Positions 12,801 through 23,295 of a stretch of DNA of 64,000 nucleotides are shown here, piece by piece (position 1 is the stretch's first letter; each line of letters opens with the position of its first letter). Made by a program: the position numbers and the translations under genes. This DNA is from Gnetum montanum (lineage: Eukaryota > Streptophyta > Gnetopsida > Gnetales > Gnetaceae). The notes below the pieces were generated by a model. It did no database searches and was not told the origin of the DNA. It was given only the letters and a program-made list of their open reading frames with translations. Where the stretch lies: NCBI GenBank assembly GCA_015680685.1, contig MNCI01008852.1, forward strand, positions 401,114 through 465,113, given 5' to 3'.

Positions 12801-13060
12801 ATGTATCTAGCAATCAAGCTGGATGCTTGAGGCAAGAGGGTCTCCACAACAACCTTGGAGTTACATCCATAGATAAGTATGACCATAGCATCATAAAGTT
12901 CTGAAGGAGGTAGGCAAGGAAGTCCCTTGTCCCAGGCTATAACCAAAATGAAAGTTTCTCAAAAGACATGTCATGTGGTGGGGTGTTGGTCTTGGGCTAA
13001 CCAATGTAGCACAAGATACCAACTAGGTCTACTATGATGAGGATAGGCCTCCAAAAGACA
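9893..13060 (-). pseudogene. Six-exon antisense gene of unknown family
   Basis: I do not recognise this protein. Six exons on the minus strand: 13060-12618, 12536-12271, 12151-11107, 11032-10812, 10724-10584 and 10482 to about 9900. They are separated by five introns of 81, 119, 74, 87 and 101 bases, all GT-AG with plant-like sites (for example AAAG/GTAAATG with TTTGCAG/GG). Joining them keeps one reading frame at every junction, which is very unlikely by chance. The frame carries roughly a dozen stops, so it is now a pseudogene. Visible stretches include VETLLPQASSLIARYITNK (exon 1), DFDEYATKFNHVYKKC (exon 2), a Lys/Arg-rich patch (exon 2 end), an acidic EEEEEG patch (exon 4) and a charged, probably helical tail (exon 6). 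It could be an accessory antisense ORF of the neighbouring Tat element, a DNA-transposon gene, or a host gene. Confidence 0.7.
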
Positions 13061-13424
13061 CTGCTTGAAGCAAAGCAAAAAACATTGTGACCTATTATAA
13101 TTACTTAGCAAATTTAGATAAAAAATCTAGTTGGAGGTGAAATTAGCCTTTGTAAAAAGCTCTAAAGTGTTTTTCTAAATTAGTTTAAGTAATTCCACAA
13201 GAAAATATTATTACAACCTTATGTACCCTTACACTATGAAAAAACTTATCAAATTTACACAAAAGATCTAGTCAAAGGTGAAATTAGCCTCTATAAAAAG
13301 CTATAAAAAGCGTTAAGGTGTTTTTTGTAACTTAGCTTAAGCAATTTCATAAAACCATTGTTACCATATTTAATAGCCTTTATAACCAAAATTTTATAGC
13401 CCAAAGCTAAGTCTTAGTAAAAAT

Positions 13425-13695
13425 TATGCATAAATTTAGAAAAAGCATCTAAATTATGCATACATTTTGAAAAAAATGCAAATTATGCATAAATTTAGAA
13501 AAAAACATCTAAGTTATTCATAAATTTTGAAAAAAACATGCAAGTTATGCATAAATTTAGAAAATAGCATCTAAATTATGCATAAATTTTAAAAAAGCAA
13601 GCATAAGTTTAGAAAAAACATATAAATTATTCAAAGCATGCCTAAATTTGGAAAAAGCATCTAAGCTATGCACAAATTTAGAAAAAAGCATCACA
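13425..13695. repeat. AT-rich tandem repeat, about 30-base unit
   Basis: Eight or so imperfect copies of a unit like AAATTATGCATAAATTTAGA followed by AAAAAGCATCT. Copies vary by small indels and substitutions. It lies within the candidate 5' intron of the antisense gene. Confidence 0.75.
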
Positions 13696-13889
13696 AACTT
13701 ATAAAAAATCATGTAGCCATAGTAAAAGCTAGCTAAAAATAGAAAAAGCTTTTACTCTTCTTAAAAAATAAAATTAAGCATTAGTTTTACATATTGAAAA
13801 AAGAAAAAAATAATTTATACATATCAACCACTCTTACTTCCAAATGGTTAATGTGCTACAACCATGATTTTTCCTTTTTCACATAGCCA

Positions 13890-14345
13890 TAGCTAAAAAA
13901 TTCATCAAAAATTCGTTTGTGCTCTAATTTTAGTGATTCTACCTTGAAAAGAATCTTGAAATTATGAACCTTATAGCCATGATCATTAAAACTAAAAAAT
14001 TATAACCATGTATCCATAAAAGATGAAAAAATTTAGCCAAAACTGTAGTCATCAACATTTACCCCTTTTCATGCAGGGTCGGTAAAAAATTTGCTGAAAA
14101 TTTGTTCGAGCTCTAAAAAAAGTGATTCCACCATTGTTTGAAAACTTAAATTGAGTCCTACATATCAATGCTTAGAAAAAATTCAAAACCTTGGCTATTT
14201 GTGCAAGAAAAATTTATCAATTTTGATAATAATGCTAAAACAACACAAACATCCTTAGTACACATGCTTAGTAAAAAATTCATAGAAAATTTGTTTTAAG
14301 TCAAATTGGAGTGATTTTACCTTTGATGGAAAGCTAAATCCAAAG
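13890..14345. repeat. Three diverged copies of a ~187-base unit
   Basis: Similar segments begin near 13897, 14086 and 14271, each with AAAAATTCAT or AAAAATTTGC, then AAAATTTGTT, then AGTGATTC(T/C)ACC or AGTGATTTTACC. Spacing is about 185-189 bases. They look like an old triplication inside the candidate intron. Confidence 0.6.
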
Positions 14346-15014
14346 GATAAGTAGAAAATAGACAAAACATTTGCCATTTCTTTAGAAAAAGTTTGCAAAA
14401 TTACAAAAGTGGCACAAACAACCTAACTACGTAACATTAGGGAAACAACCATAACTTCATCATCATGAATCCAAACTAAACAAGATAATATCCATTAGAA
14501 AGCCTAAACAAAGGGATACAAACACATGATATTCAATTTTACAAATATGTAGCTGTTCACCTAAGAAAACAAATACACAACATTACTTGCTTTTTCTTGC
14601 CAAAACTTCGAAAACCTCAAATCCTTGATTTCATATAGCGATGGAAATAGTCAAAATAGCCAAAACCACTGAAACCCATTAAAATTTACACTGAAGTAAT
14701 GGGGTAGGATTTTTTTGAAATTTAATTTTAAAAAATCCTAAGGCCTAGATTTGAAAAAATGGCCACACCCCAAAATTTTGGGAAAAAGCATGAAACAGTA
14801 AGCCTTATTTTCAAAATTGAATCTACAAAAGCTAAAGCAAAAAAATGACCATGGATTTGTGTGGAAATGACTAAGATAGAAGGTGTGATTTGATAAAAAT
14901 TTCATTTTAATCCCTCAACTAGAGTAGATCTAGAAAAAATGGCCTTAACACATAAGAAGCAAAAACTAGAAAAACCATAAGAAAATAAAGGAAAAAATAG
15001 GTAGAATTGCCTAC

Positions 15015-15075
15015 CTAGGAGTAGAAACAGAAGAAGCCTAGATGGAGATGGACCTAGGTACTTTTTATAGCTCTT
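15015..15075 (-). promoter_or_regulatory. TATA box and leader of the antisense gene
   Basis: The minus strand reads CTATAAAAAG at 15070-15061, a good plant TATA box. Initiation would fall near 15035, leaving a short pyrimidine-rich leader ending at the donor-like CTCCTAG/GTAGGC. Function is inferred from position and sequence only. Confidence 0.5.
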
Positions 15076-15099
15076 GGGCACGTTCATCCATCTTTTGGA

Positions 15100-15700
15100 T
15101 CATAGGGTTTTGACTCTTTCCCCTTTGTTTCTTTGGCACCATGGTAGGCTTAATGCTAGGAATGACTAAAAACTAAGAAGGATGGGAGATCAACGTTGGC
15201 TAAGAGGAAGATGGGAGGCTTCCACACTAAAAATTGGTTGTTGCTACCACAAGAACCTATGTTAGAGCTCTCCTCAAAAATACTGTTGATGTAGAATGAC
15301 AATTATGATGAAAACTTGTGAGATTTCACAATAAAATCACATCTAGAACCTAAATGCACAACTTAAAACCCTAGCTGCTGATTCAGTGCATCATAACTAC
15401 AAGTGCATTGAAGTGTAAACAAGGGAAAGTCTAGTTCATGTTGGTTTTGGGTGGGAAAACCATTCACTTTTCAAAATTATAAATTTTTAAAATTGTGGGC
15501 CCCACCCTACTCATTTTCTCTTGACCAAAAAATGGCATCAATGCTGAGCTTTTTTTTAATTTGACACTTAAAACCTTATGGAAATCTTAATCCCCATGCA
15601 TCCACATTGAGAATACCATGCACGATGTGGAAACATGTCTCCTATTTTGAAAAATCATTAGAATTACAAATATTTTGTTATTTTTGGTAACCCAAACTTG
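15100..15700. other. No recognisable gene
   Basis: Noncoding sequence between the antisense promoter and the tandem-repeat field. I see no supported coding frame or RNA gene. Confidence 0.4.
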
Positions 15701-18700
15701 CCTTTTTTAACCTTGGGTTCCCAAAAGTGGATGAGACATGAACAAAGCTAGACACCATGGGTTTCCATGCTAGGGCAGTAGTGCCTAGCATTGAAGAAGG
15801 GAGGTAACATCCATTCTTACCCCCAACATCCATGTATCCTAAGTTTGACCCTCAAGATGGGTCCACGTGATCTAGAACCCCTCCAAGCATCTTTGACAGC
15901 CTTGGAACCCATGAAACCTAGTCACAATTAGTCAAAATATGGGATTTGGTGTTTTCCATGCTAGGGGAGGCTTCTTCCATGTTGAGCCTCTCACCCTTAG
16001 CNNNNNNNNNNNTGGGGGGAAGCCAAAAATGACCTAAATTTATTGCCTAATGACTATTTCTTAATGCTTAGTGATCCCTAGACCTTGCTGGAACCCTCTA
16101 GAACTTTTGAAAACTTCAAAAGTGGTCAACTATGGCATAAAACAATTATTCCCCTCTTATCCATGCTAGGGACACCAAGCCCAAACTAGAGAAAAGGGTG
16201 TAGATTTCATGTGACACTTAGAAGCCTTCAAACTATCGAATCTTGACACCCAGCATTGATCGTTGATGCTAGCAACCTTGGAGGTTGACATGCATGGTCA
16301 ATCAATTGTCGATTTAACCTAGATATAACTTTCTTCATTGAGGAGGATATCTTTCACACTAAGGCTCCCACAATTAGCATATATGGAAGGGATAAGCTTG
16401 AAAAACCCCTCACAGCCTTCAAAATGATTAGATTTTGACTGTAGAAATTGATGGCAAACTCCAAAAACCTAGTGGACACTCATGCATAGCTAGATTGATC
16501 ATAAAATGCTAAATAACCCTTCCCCTCAATTTTCCACATTAAGAATGGAAGCACTAGTGTGGAACAAGGGAGAGGAGGGGGGTGTGGAGCTCAAAAAGTG
16601 CATAATGACCCTTGAAACAACCAAATTTTAACATTAGGTATCAAAAATTGATGCATGCATGATCAAAAGTGATCACAAATGGCCAAAAAGATTTTTCTCA
16701 ATTTTCCATGCAAATCATGGAAGCCCCAACATGGAAAAAATTGGGAATACCAAAAAAAACACCCATCAACCTTCAAAATAGAAAAATCTTGACATTAGGC
16801 ATTGATAATCATCACTAGCAACCTTAGGGAGCTACATGCATGATAAAAAATAATGCAAAAAGGAAAAAAAATTTCCCCTAGTTTTCCATGTTGAGCATAC
16901 TATCCCTAGCATGGAGAAAATGAGGGAAGCTTAAAAACCACCTAAAAAACTTCCAAATTGACTAATTTTAACTTCAAACCCTAGTCCTCGACCTTGGTAA
17001 CCCCAGAAGCACACATGCATGGTTGATTAAAGTCAAAACTAGGCTAGATCTAAGTTTTATGGTGTTTCCAAGCCAGGGATTTTCCCATCCATGCTACCCA
17101 ACATGGAAATTAAGTGGGAGACTCATTTGGGGTCTATAGCTACCTTAGAACAACATTAATTGAACTTGCATATGCTCTAGGACCTTGTTAACATCCTCTA
17201 GAGCATTCAAACTTCAAGAAATTTATGTCAAAAAGCCAAAAAATGATTTCCCCTAGTTTTCCACACTTAGACTCCTAGTCTCTACAAGGAAAAAAGTGGG
17301 GAAGACCAAAAAATGCGTATAAATACTCAAATTTTCCAAAACTTGACTTGAAACCCTAAGCCTCGACCTTGATAGCCTCGAAGGCTAACATGCACAGTCG
17401 ATTGAGGTTAAAATTGGCCTAGATCTTAGATGCATGATTCTTCCATGCTAAGTATTCCTTTTTTCACACTAAGGATAGTATCACTAGCATGAAAATTTAG
17501 GGGGAAATTTATTTTTAACTCCTAAACACCTCAGAATAACATTAAATGACCTTTCATGAACTCTAGAACACCGATAGCAACCATTAGAGTCCTTAAACTT
17601 CACAAAATTGATCATAGGTGGCCAAAACGTGGTTTCCCCTAGTTTACCATGCTAAGCTCTTCATCCATAGTATGGAAAAATGTGGAAAGCTAATAAACCA
17701 CTTAGGGATGCTCAAAACTTCTAAATTTTGACATGGATCCATAGCCTTTGGCCTTGGCAACTCCAGAAGGTAACATGCATGGGTGATTGTGATCAAAATT
17801 AGCCTAGATCTAGGATTATTGCTTCTTCCATGCTAGAGTAACTTCCCTAGAATGAGAACAAGGCAGGAGAGCTAGTTTTCCACCTTTGATGACAACATGA
17901 TGCTCTTGGAAGCCAAAGATCTACACTGGAAAAGTCCAAGACCTCATAGCCTCAAGATTTTTCTTGCTTGACCTTATTTTAACCTTCAAAATTCATTCCC
18001 CTAATCATTCCATGCCCCTCAATATTCCATTCTAGAGGAACTCCCCTAGCATAGAAACAAGGGGGAAGGACCTTAAGTGCCCTTAAACAACCTTCAAACA
18101 TGCTCAAAATTAGCCCAAAACTTGCAAAATCAAAGTCTACAATCCTAAGAGCCTAGAAACCTAGACACAATGCTCCTAAACCATCTTGAATTCACAAAAA
18201 TGTGTCCCCCCATTATTCCACATTCAGGATACTATGCTCAATGTAGAAAAAGATGGGTAAGCCATTTCAACATATTTTTTGGCACTCAAAATCAACTTAA
18301 ATTACCTCAAAATGAAGCTAGAGTTTGTAGAGCCTCCAGATCTAGGTCCTAGCTACTTGTTTGAACATGTTTGAATTCATTTTGATTATCCATGATGAGC
18401 CCCCTTTCTTCCACACTAGCCAGCATAGAAATAGAGGGGGAAGGCTTTAAAACCTACTTTTTGGCCTTTATAGACCTCTAGAGTGTCTAATTTTGATGGA
18501 TTTGACCTTATGCTACCTTGGGAAGGTCTTAGAACCTTAATTTTGGACATCTAAGCATCCCAAAACCTATCTTCCTTGGTTTCCATGCTAAGGGTCTATG
18601 TTTCCATGCTAAGCCTAGCATGGAAGCCTCAAAACACTTGATTTTTGGATCACAATAACCTAGAAATAGCCTTGATTGATGCATGAACTCACCTAACAAC

Positions 18701-18760
18701 CTTATCGTGTCAAAGCATGTACTACTAAGGCCTAAAACTGGCAAAAACTAACCATTTTTA
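15700..18760. repeat. Degenerate tandem array with CCCTAGCATGGAA motifs
   Basis: Roughly nine strongly diverged copies of a unit of about 300-350 bases. Each carries a motif pair, TTCCATGCTAGGG then CCCTAGCATGGAAA, followed by GGGGAAGCTCAAAAACCAC-like sequence, a TTTTGACATTAGGC-like segment, and ACATGCATGGTCGATTG. The motif pair is itself an inverted repeat. Large tandem arrays are known in noncoding parts of Ogre/Tat elements, and the same motif recurs in the putative Tat LTR at 23.4-24.2 kb, which ties the array to that element. An 11-base run of N lies at 16002-16012. Confidence 0.7.
16002..16012. other. Assembly gap (11 N)
   Basis: Run of undetermined bases inside the tandem array, a place where repeat collapse is likely. 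Confidence 0.95.
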
Positions 18761-19400
18761 ATCCATATTAGCTTATATGGCTTTTGTTGCATATATGACT
18801 TGTTTTTCTTAATTCTTACCTTATCACATAGTATTTTAGCTTATTTTTAGGCTTGTGTTGCATTATTCATCTTGTTGACCTTCTATGGCCTTTATAATCC
18901 CTTATGTGTTCTCTATTTGCCTAATTATAGCATTATTTACCTTTTTTAGCCTTAAATGGTATCAAATAGTGGGGTTTGACCTTCTCTGACCACTATGTAA
19001 CACCATATGACCATGGCTCACTAAGGCCTTAAATTGGCATCATAGTCCACCAAAGCTCTAAACTGGCATCATGACCTACTAAGGCCTAAAATTGGAAAAA
19101 ATGTGGCCTTTATTGACCATTTGTAGATTTATTTCTTATGTTTCCCCTTGCTTAACCTTTATTTGGCCTTTGTTTATCTCTATTTCACTTTGCTGAATTG
19201 TCCTTAGCGCATGACGTTGGATGGCCTTGATTGCATTAGATTTGCATGTGTTTGCATAATTTTATAGAATTTTAGCATTATTTATTCACCTTTACCCAGG
19301 TGCCACTTAATATGCTTTTTCTTGACATGAAAGATAAAAGTATGAATACCTAGGAGCAAATTAGTTTTCCTTTGTGTCCACATGGACCTCACGGTGATGT
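18761..19400. other. Noncoding region before Tat pol
   Basis: No coding frame recognised; where a Tat element should have gag and protease nothing similar is visible. The stretch 19018-19100 contains two to three copies of a short repeat like AAACTGGCATCATGACCTAC, which recurs at 22866-22950 after pol. Confidence 0.45.
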
Positions 19401-19484
19401 TGAACGGTGTATCGACCCTGATTGCTTAGATCTTGAACCTGAGAGTCTCTTAGATCACATAGCCACAATAGAGAAACCTCTAGA

Positions 19485-20560
19485 ATGGCTTTAAAACCTA
19501 GAAAAACCATTAACTTAGAATTAGGAGGCATAACTAAAGACTTTGTAGTTGAGGTTCTTGTCACAACACATAGTGGTGAGGAGAAAACCCTTAAACTAAG
19601 TTCCTCACTAGAGCCTCAATGTGCTCAATACATCATCAAGGTCTTACAAAGCAACATTAAGGCATTTGCCTAGTCATATGAAGATATGCCTAGTTTATAT
19701 GCATGTCTAGTCTAGCACAACATCATACTAGACCCTAGCATTAGACTAGTTAAGCAAAAAGTGCACAAGATTAGACTAGATTTGGCCTTGGTAGTTTGTG
19801 ATGAAAGCTCAAAGCTCTACCAAGCAGGTTTCATTAGGGTTTTCGATTATGAAAAATGAGTATCCAACATAGTGTTAGTCATTAAGAAAAATGGGAGTAT
19901 CCATATTTTCATTAATTTTTGAGATCTAAATAAAGCTATTATCAAGGATAACTTCCCTTTGCCTAGCATTGATCAACTTATCGATTCTACGATTGGACAT
20001 CCCTTATTGTCCTTTATGGATGGATTCTTGGGATATAACCAAATTAGGATCAACCCAGAGCACCAACTTAGCATGACTTTCATGATCTCATGGGGAATGT
20101 TTGGTTATATCATGATGCCCTTTGGTCTTAAGAACCTTGGAGTGACATACCAGAGAGCCATGACGTATATCTTTAGTGATTACATGCTCAGGTTGCTTAA
20201 TGATTATGTAGATGACATAGTTGTGAAGTCCAAGATAGCTAATGATCATGATAACAACCTAGATCTTGTGCTTAAATAATGCATCAAATATGAGCTTAGG
20301 CTCAATCCTAAGAAGTGCATCTTTAGTGTTAAGACTAGTAAGATGGTCAGCTTTGTAGTCTCCAAAGCAGGGATATGCATCGATCCTAGTAAGGTTAAGG
20401 CCATATACAAATTAGTAGTGTCTACCAATCTTAAAGAGCTTTAGGGATTACAAGGCAAATTACAATTTATTCATAGGTTTATCACTAGGATTATGGATAA
20501 GTTACAACCCATTCAATACTTTCTTAAAAAAGTAGTTCACTATGAGTGGATGGCTTAATG
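19485..20560 (+). pseudogene. Reverse transcriptase of the Tat element
   Basis: RT with an N-terminal pol segment. Recognisable blocks: LPSIDQLIDSTIGHPLLSF, MDGFLGYNQIRI, MMPFGLKNLGVTYQRAMT, and the active site LNDYVDDIVVKSK near 20190-20235 with both Asp residues. It continues through the connection region (LNPKKCIFSV, LQGKLQFIHRFI). A few in-frame stops, mostly TAG or TAA at expected Gln codons, show decay, but one frame covers most of it. Confidence 0.85.
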
Positions 20561-21400
20561 CTAAGAGGCCTTTGAAAACCTTAAGTAAGAATTAACACAA
20601 CTGCAAACAATCTATCCTCTACAAGAGGGTAAATCATTTTACATTTATGTTATGATCTTTGATACATTCGTTGCCCCCTTTACTTTATTAGAAACATGAT
20701 AATGGAGTAGAAATACCTATATACTACCTTAGCCATGTGTTAGTTGCTCATGAGACTTGATACACTAAGGTGGAGAAGTATTATGTATCACTAGTCTTCT
20801 CTTTGAAGAAATGGAGACACTACCTCTTTAGAAGATAAGTCAATGTGATTTGAGAGGATAACATACTTAGAGCCATAATGACCAACATCTATGAAAGTAG
20901 CTGTATAGCCTAATGGAAAGTCATAACTGTAGAGTTTGATCTCTAGTACATCTCTCAATCCTCAACGAAAGGTAAAGCTATAGTTGTACAACTCATAGTT
21001 TCACTTGTTGATGACCAAGTAGCCATAGATTCTGAATTCCTTGATGAACACATTAATGTAGTTAGCCAAATGCCCAAGGATTATGGAGCAGTCATGAACT
21101 TTGATAGAGCTTCAACTACCCATGGGGCTAGTGTTGTTGCCATCGTCACATTCCCATTTGGTGAGATTTGATTCTTTGCCTATCATTTTGAGTTTCCATG
21201 TACCAAAAATAGAGTAGATTATGAGAATTTAACTAGAGGGATGATGGTAGCTCATGACCTAGGAATTAGATGCCTAGACATCAAAGGTGATTTACAACTT
21301 GTGGTTAACCAAGTAACCCAAGTCTATGCATGCAAAGCTAAGCACTTACAACTTTATTGTGACCTAGGGAAGTAATTATTACAATAATTAATAGACATTG
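20561..21400 (+). pseudogene. RNase H plus archaeal-type RNase H
   Basis: A degraded retroviral RNase H remnant (20690-20830) is followed by a second, different RNase H at about 21095-21365: FDRASTTHGASVV, then FEFPCTKNRVDYENLTRGM, then LDIKGDLQLVVNQV. These correspond to the catalytic D, E and D blocks of archaeal-type RNase H, which Tat elements acquired in addition to their original one. In the second block the usual Glu is Asp (VDYE). Confidence 0.75.
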
Positions 21401-21639
21401 ATGTCCAATACATACCTTGAAATGAAAATGCAATAGTTGATGTAAGTGCAACATTAGCCCTTAGTGTGATGCTAGATGTGTTTAGTAAGTTTCCCACCTT
21501 AATCATGGATTGTGCTACTCCCATCACACAAAACATTGGGAATACCTTAATGGTTATAATTCATACTACTTCTCTCAAGAAGTAGTATGATTATATCAAA
21601 TTTTACCTTATGCATGGTGAATCTTCACAAGGCTTGGCT

Positions 21640-22824
21640 ACTACTTAGAAGGATGTCATATGGAAGTGATTGAAACATTATGTCATTGTAGGTAACAATA
21701 CATTATGTCGACAATCCTATGATGACATACTCCTAAAGTGTTTAGGTAAAACCAAAGCTAGAATAGTCCTAGAGGAGGTTCATGAGGGTGTTTGTGAAGG
21801 AAATATAGGACCAAGAGCCATGGTCACTCAAATTAGATAGTTATGCTACTATTGGCCTCATATGAAAAATGACTACCTCAAAAAGGTTAAGCGATGTGAC
21901 ACATGCCAATGATATACTAACTTGATACATGTATCACCAACTGAGTTATACACCACTCAAATAACATGGTTGTTTCAATGATGGGGGCTGGATATCATTG
22001 GACCCGTAACAACTAAGTCTTTTACAGGGCATAACTTCATCATCACTACAACCAAATACTTTACTAAGCAAGTAGAGGCTATTACCCTAAGGAAGACTAC
22101 CTTCAAGAAAGTCTGAAAATTCATCCTAGATAATATCATAGCCCGTTTTGGCATACCCATAACCATAGTTGTAGATAATGGACCATAATTTAGTAGCCAT
22201 GAAATGAAATATTTCTATCATAACCTAGGTATTAAGCATTCTTTCTCATCATACTAATACCCTCAAGCCAATGGACAAGTAGAAGCAAGTAACAAGGTCA
22301 TCATCAACTTGCTCAAGAAGATGCTCAATAATAGCAAGCGTAAATGGCATCAATGGCTTGTCCATGTGCTATGGGCATATAGAACAACCTATCGCATGGT
22401 AACTATTATGACCCTCTATAGCCTAGTTTATGGTTTTGAAGTTGTTTTACCTCTTGAATTGTAGGTGCCATTGCTTTGAGTAGCCTTGAAAAACTTCATC
22501 AATGATGAGCATAACAAGGAATTATGGATGGCAACCCTAGATTCGATGGAGGAGCAATGTATGCAAGAACTTTCTCACATCAAGCACTATCGAGAGAGGT
22601 AGAAGTAGAAACATCACCATGACTTGACCATGCACAAGATCAAGGATGGGGACCTAGTTCTCAAGGTTGTCCACAAGCATGCAAAAAAATCCTCAACCAA
22701 CTGGAAAGCACCCTTTCTTGTCACCAGAGCCTATGGAAATGTAGCATTTAGAATAGCCAACATGGATGGGAATGGGATGACCAATCCAGTTAATCATTCC
22801 TATCTAAATCCATACTACATGTAG
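21640..22824 (+). pseudogene. Integrase of the Tat element
   Basis: Zinc-finger remnant with CDTCQ at about 21895-21910, then the core with WGLDIIGP, IVVDNGP and NGQVEASN, so all three DDE residues are still encoded. Several stops (for example after DNGP) interrupt it. The C-terminal part ends at a stop near 22822, after ANMDGNGMTNPVNHSYLNPY. No chromodomain is seen, as expected for Tat. Confidence 0.85.
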
Positions 22825-23282
22825 CTAATAATCATCAATAAGTGAGCTTGCTTTCATTGGTTTGCTACATCCTTAAACTGGCAACATGACCTACTAGGAC
22901 TTCAAACTAGTACCATGGCATACCATGGCCTTAAACTAGCAACCTTGGTGACCTAGATAGCTTGATTCTCACATGATTTTATGCATTGTAGCATTATAAT
23001 ATGCAGTGGTATTTTGTATTCTTTATCGATGCCTCTTGAGTTAATCCTCTAGGCACCAACAGAGAGGGGCCATTAAAACACCACAAACATTTGCATGTTA
23101 TAGAAAATATTCATCATGTACCCCACGAAACTCAAGGAAAAATTATATTGTAAATGTGAAGATTGTATCCCACAGTGGAAAATTTCACATAATTTATACT
23201 TTTGGGGACTAAAAACACCTCATAAGGGATCAAATCCTCATTTCCTAAGTGAAAAAATTCATCTAGTGTTTATATTTGGGCT
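22825..23282 (+). other. Tat 3' noncoding region
   Basis: Between pol and the polypurine tract. It holds short repeats of the AAACTGGCAACATGACCTAC type at 22866-22950, also present upstream of pol. No coding frame recognised. Confidence 0.5.
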
Positions 23283-23295
23283 GGGGGAGGGGGGG
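23283..23295 (+). promoter_or_regulatory. Polypurine tract
   Basis: GGGGGAGGGGGGG directly followed by TGTCG, the form expected for plus-strand priming next to the 3' LTR of a Ty3 element. Confidence 0.7.

Larger units (their letters stand above)
13061..15014 (-). other. Probable 5' intron of the antisense gene
   Basis: Very AT-rich stretch without coding potential between an acceptor (CTTCAAGCAG, last base 13061) and a donor-like CTCCTAG/GTAGGC (first base 15014) on the minus strand. If real it is about 1.95 kb, far longer than the other five introns, and separates a short leader exon from the coding exons. It contains two tandem-repeat fields, listed separately. Confidence 0.45.

Noticed and set aside
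13425-13695. Regular short repeats that could suggest a CRISPR array
   Set aside because: Units are adjacent and imperfect with no unique spacers, and the DNA is plant nuclear. It is an AT-rich tandem repeat.
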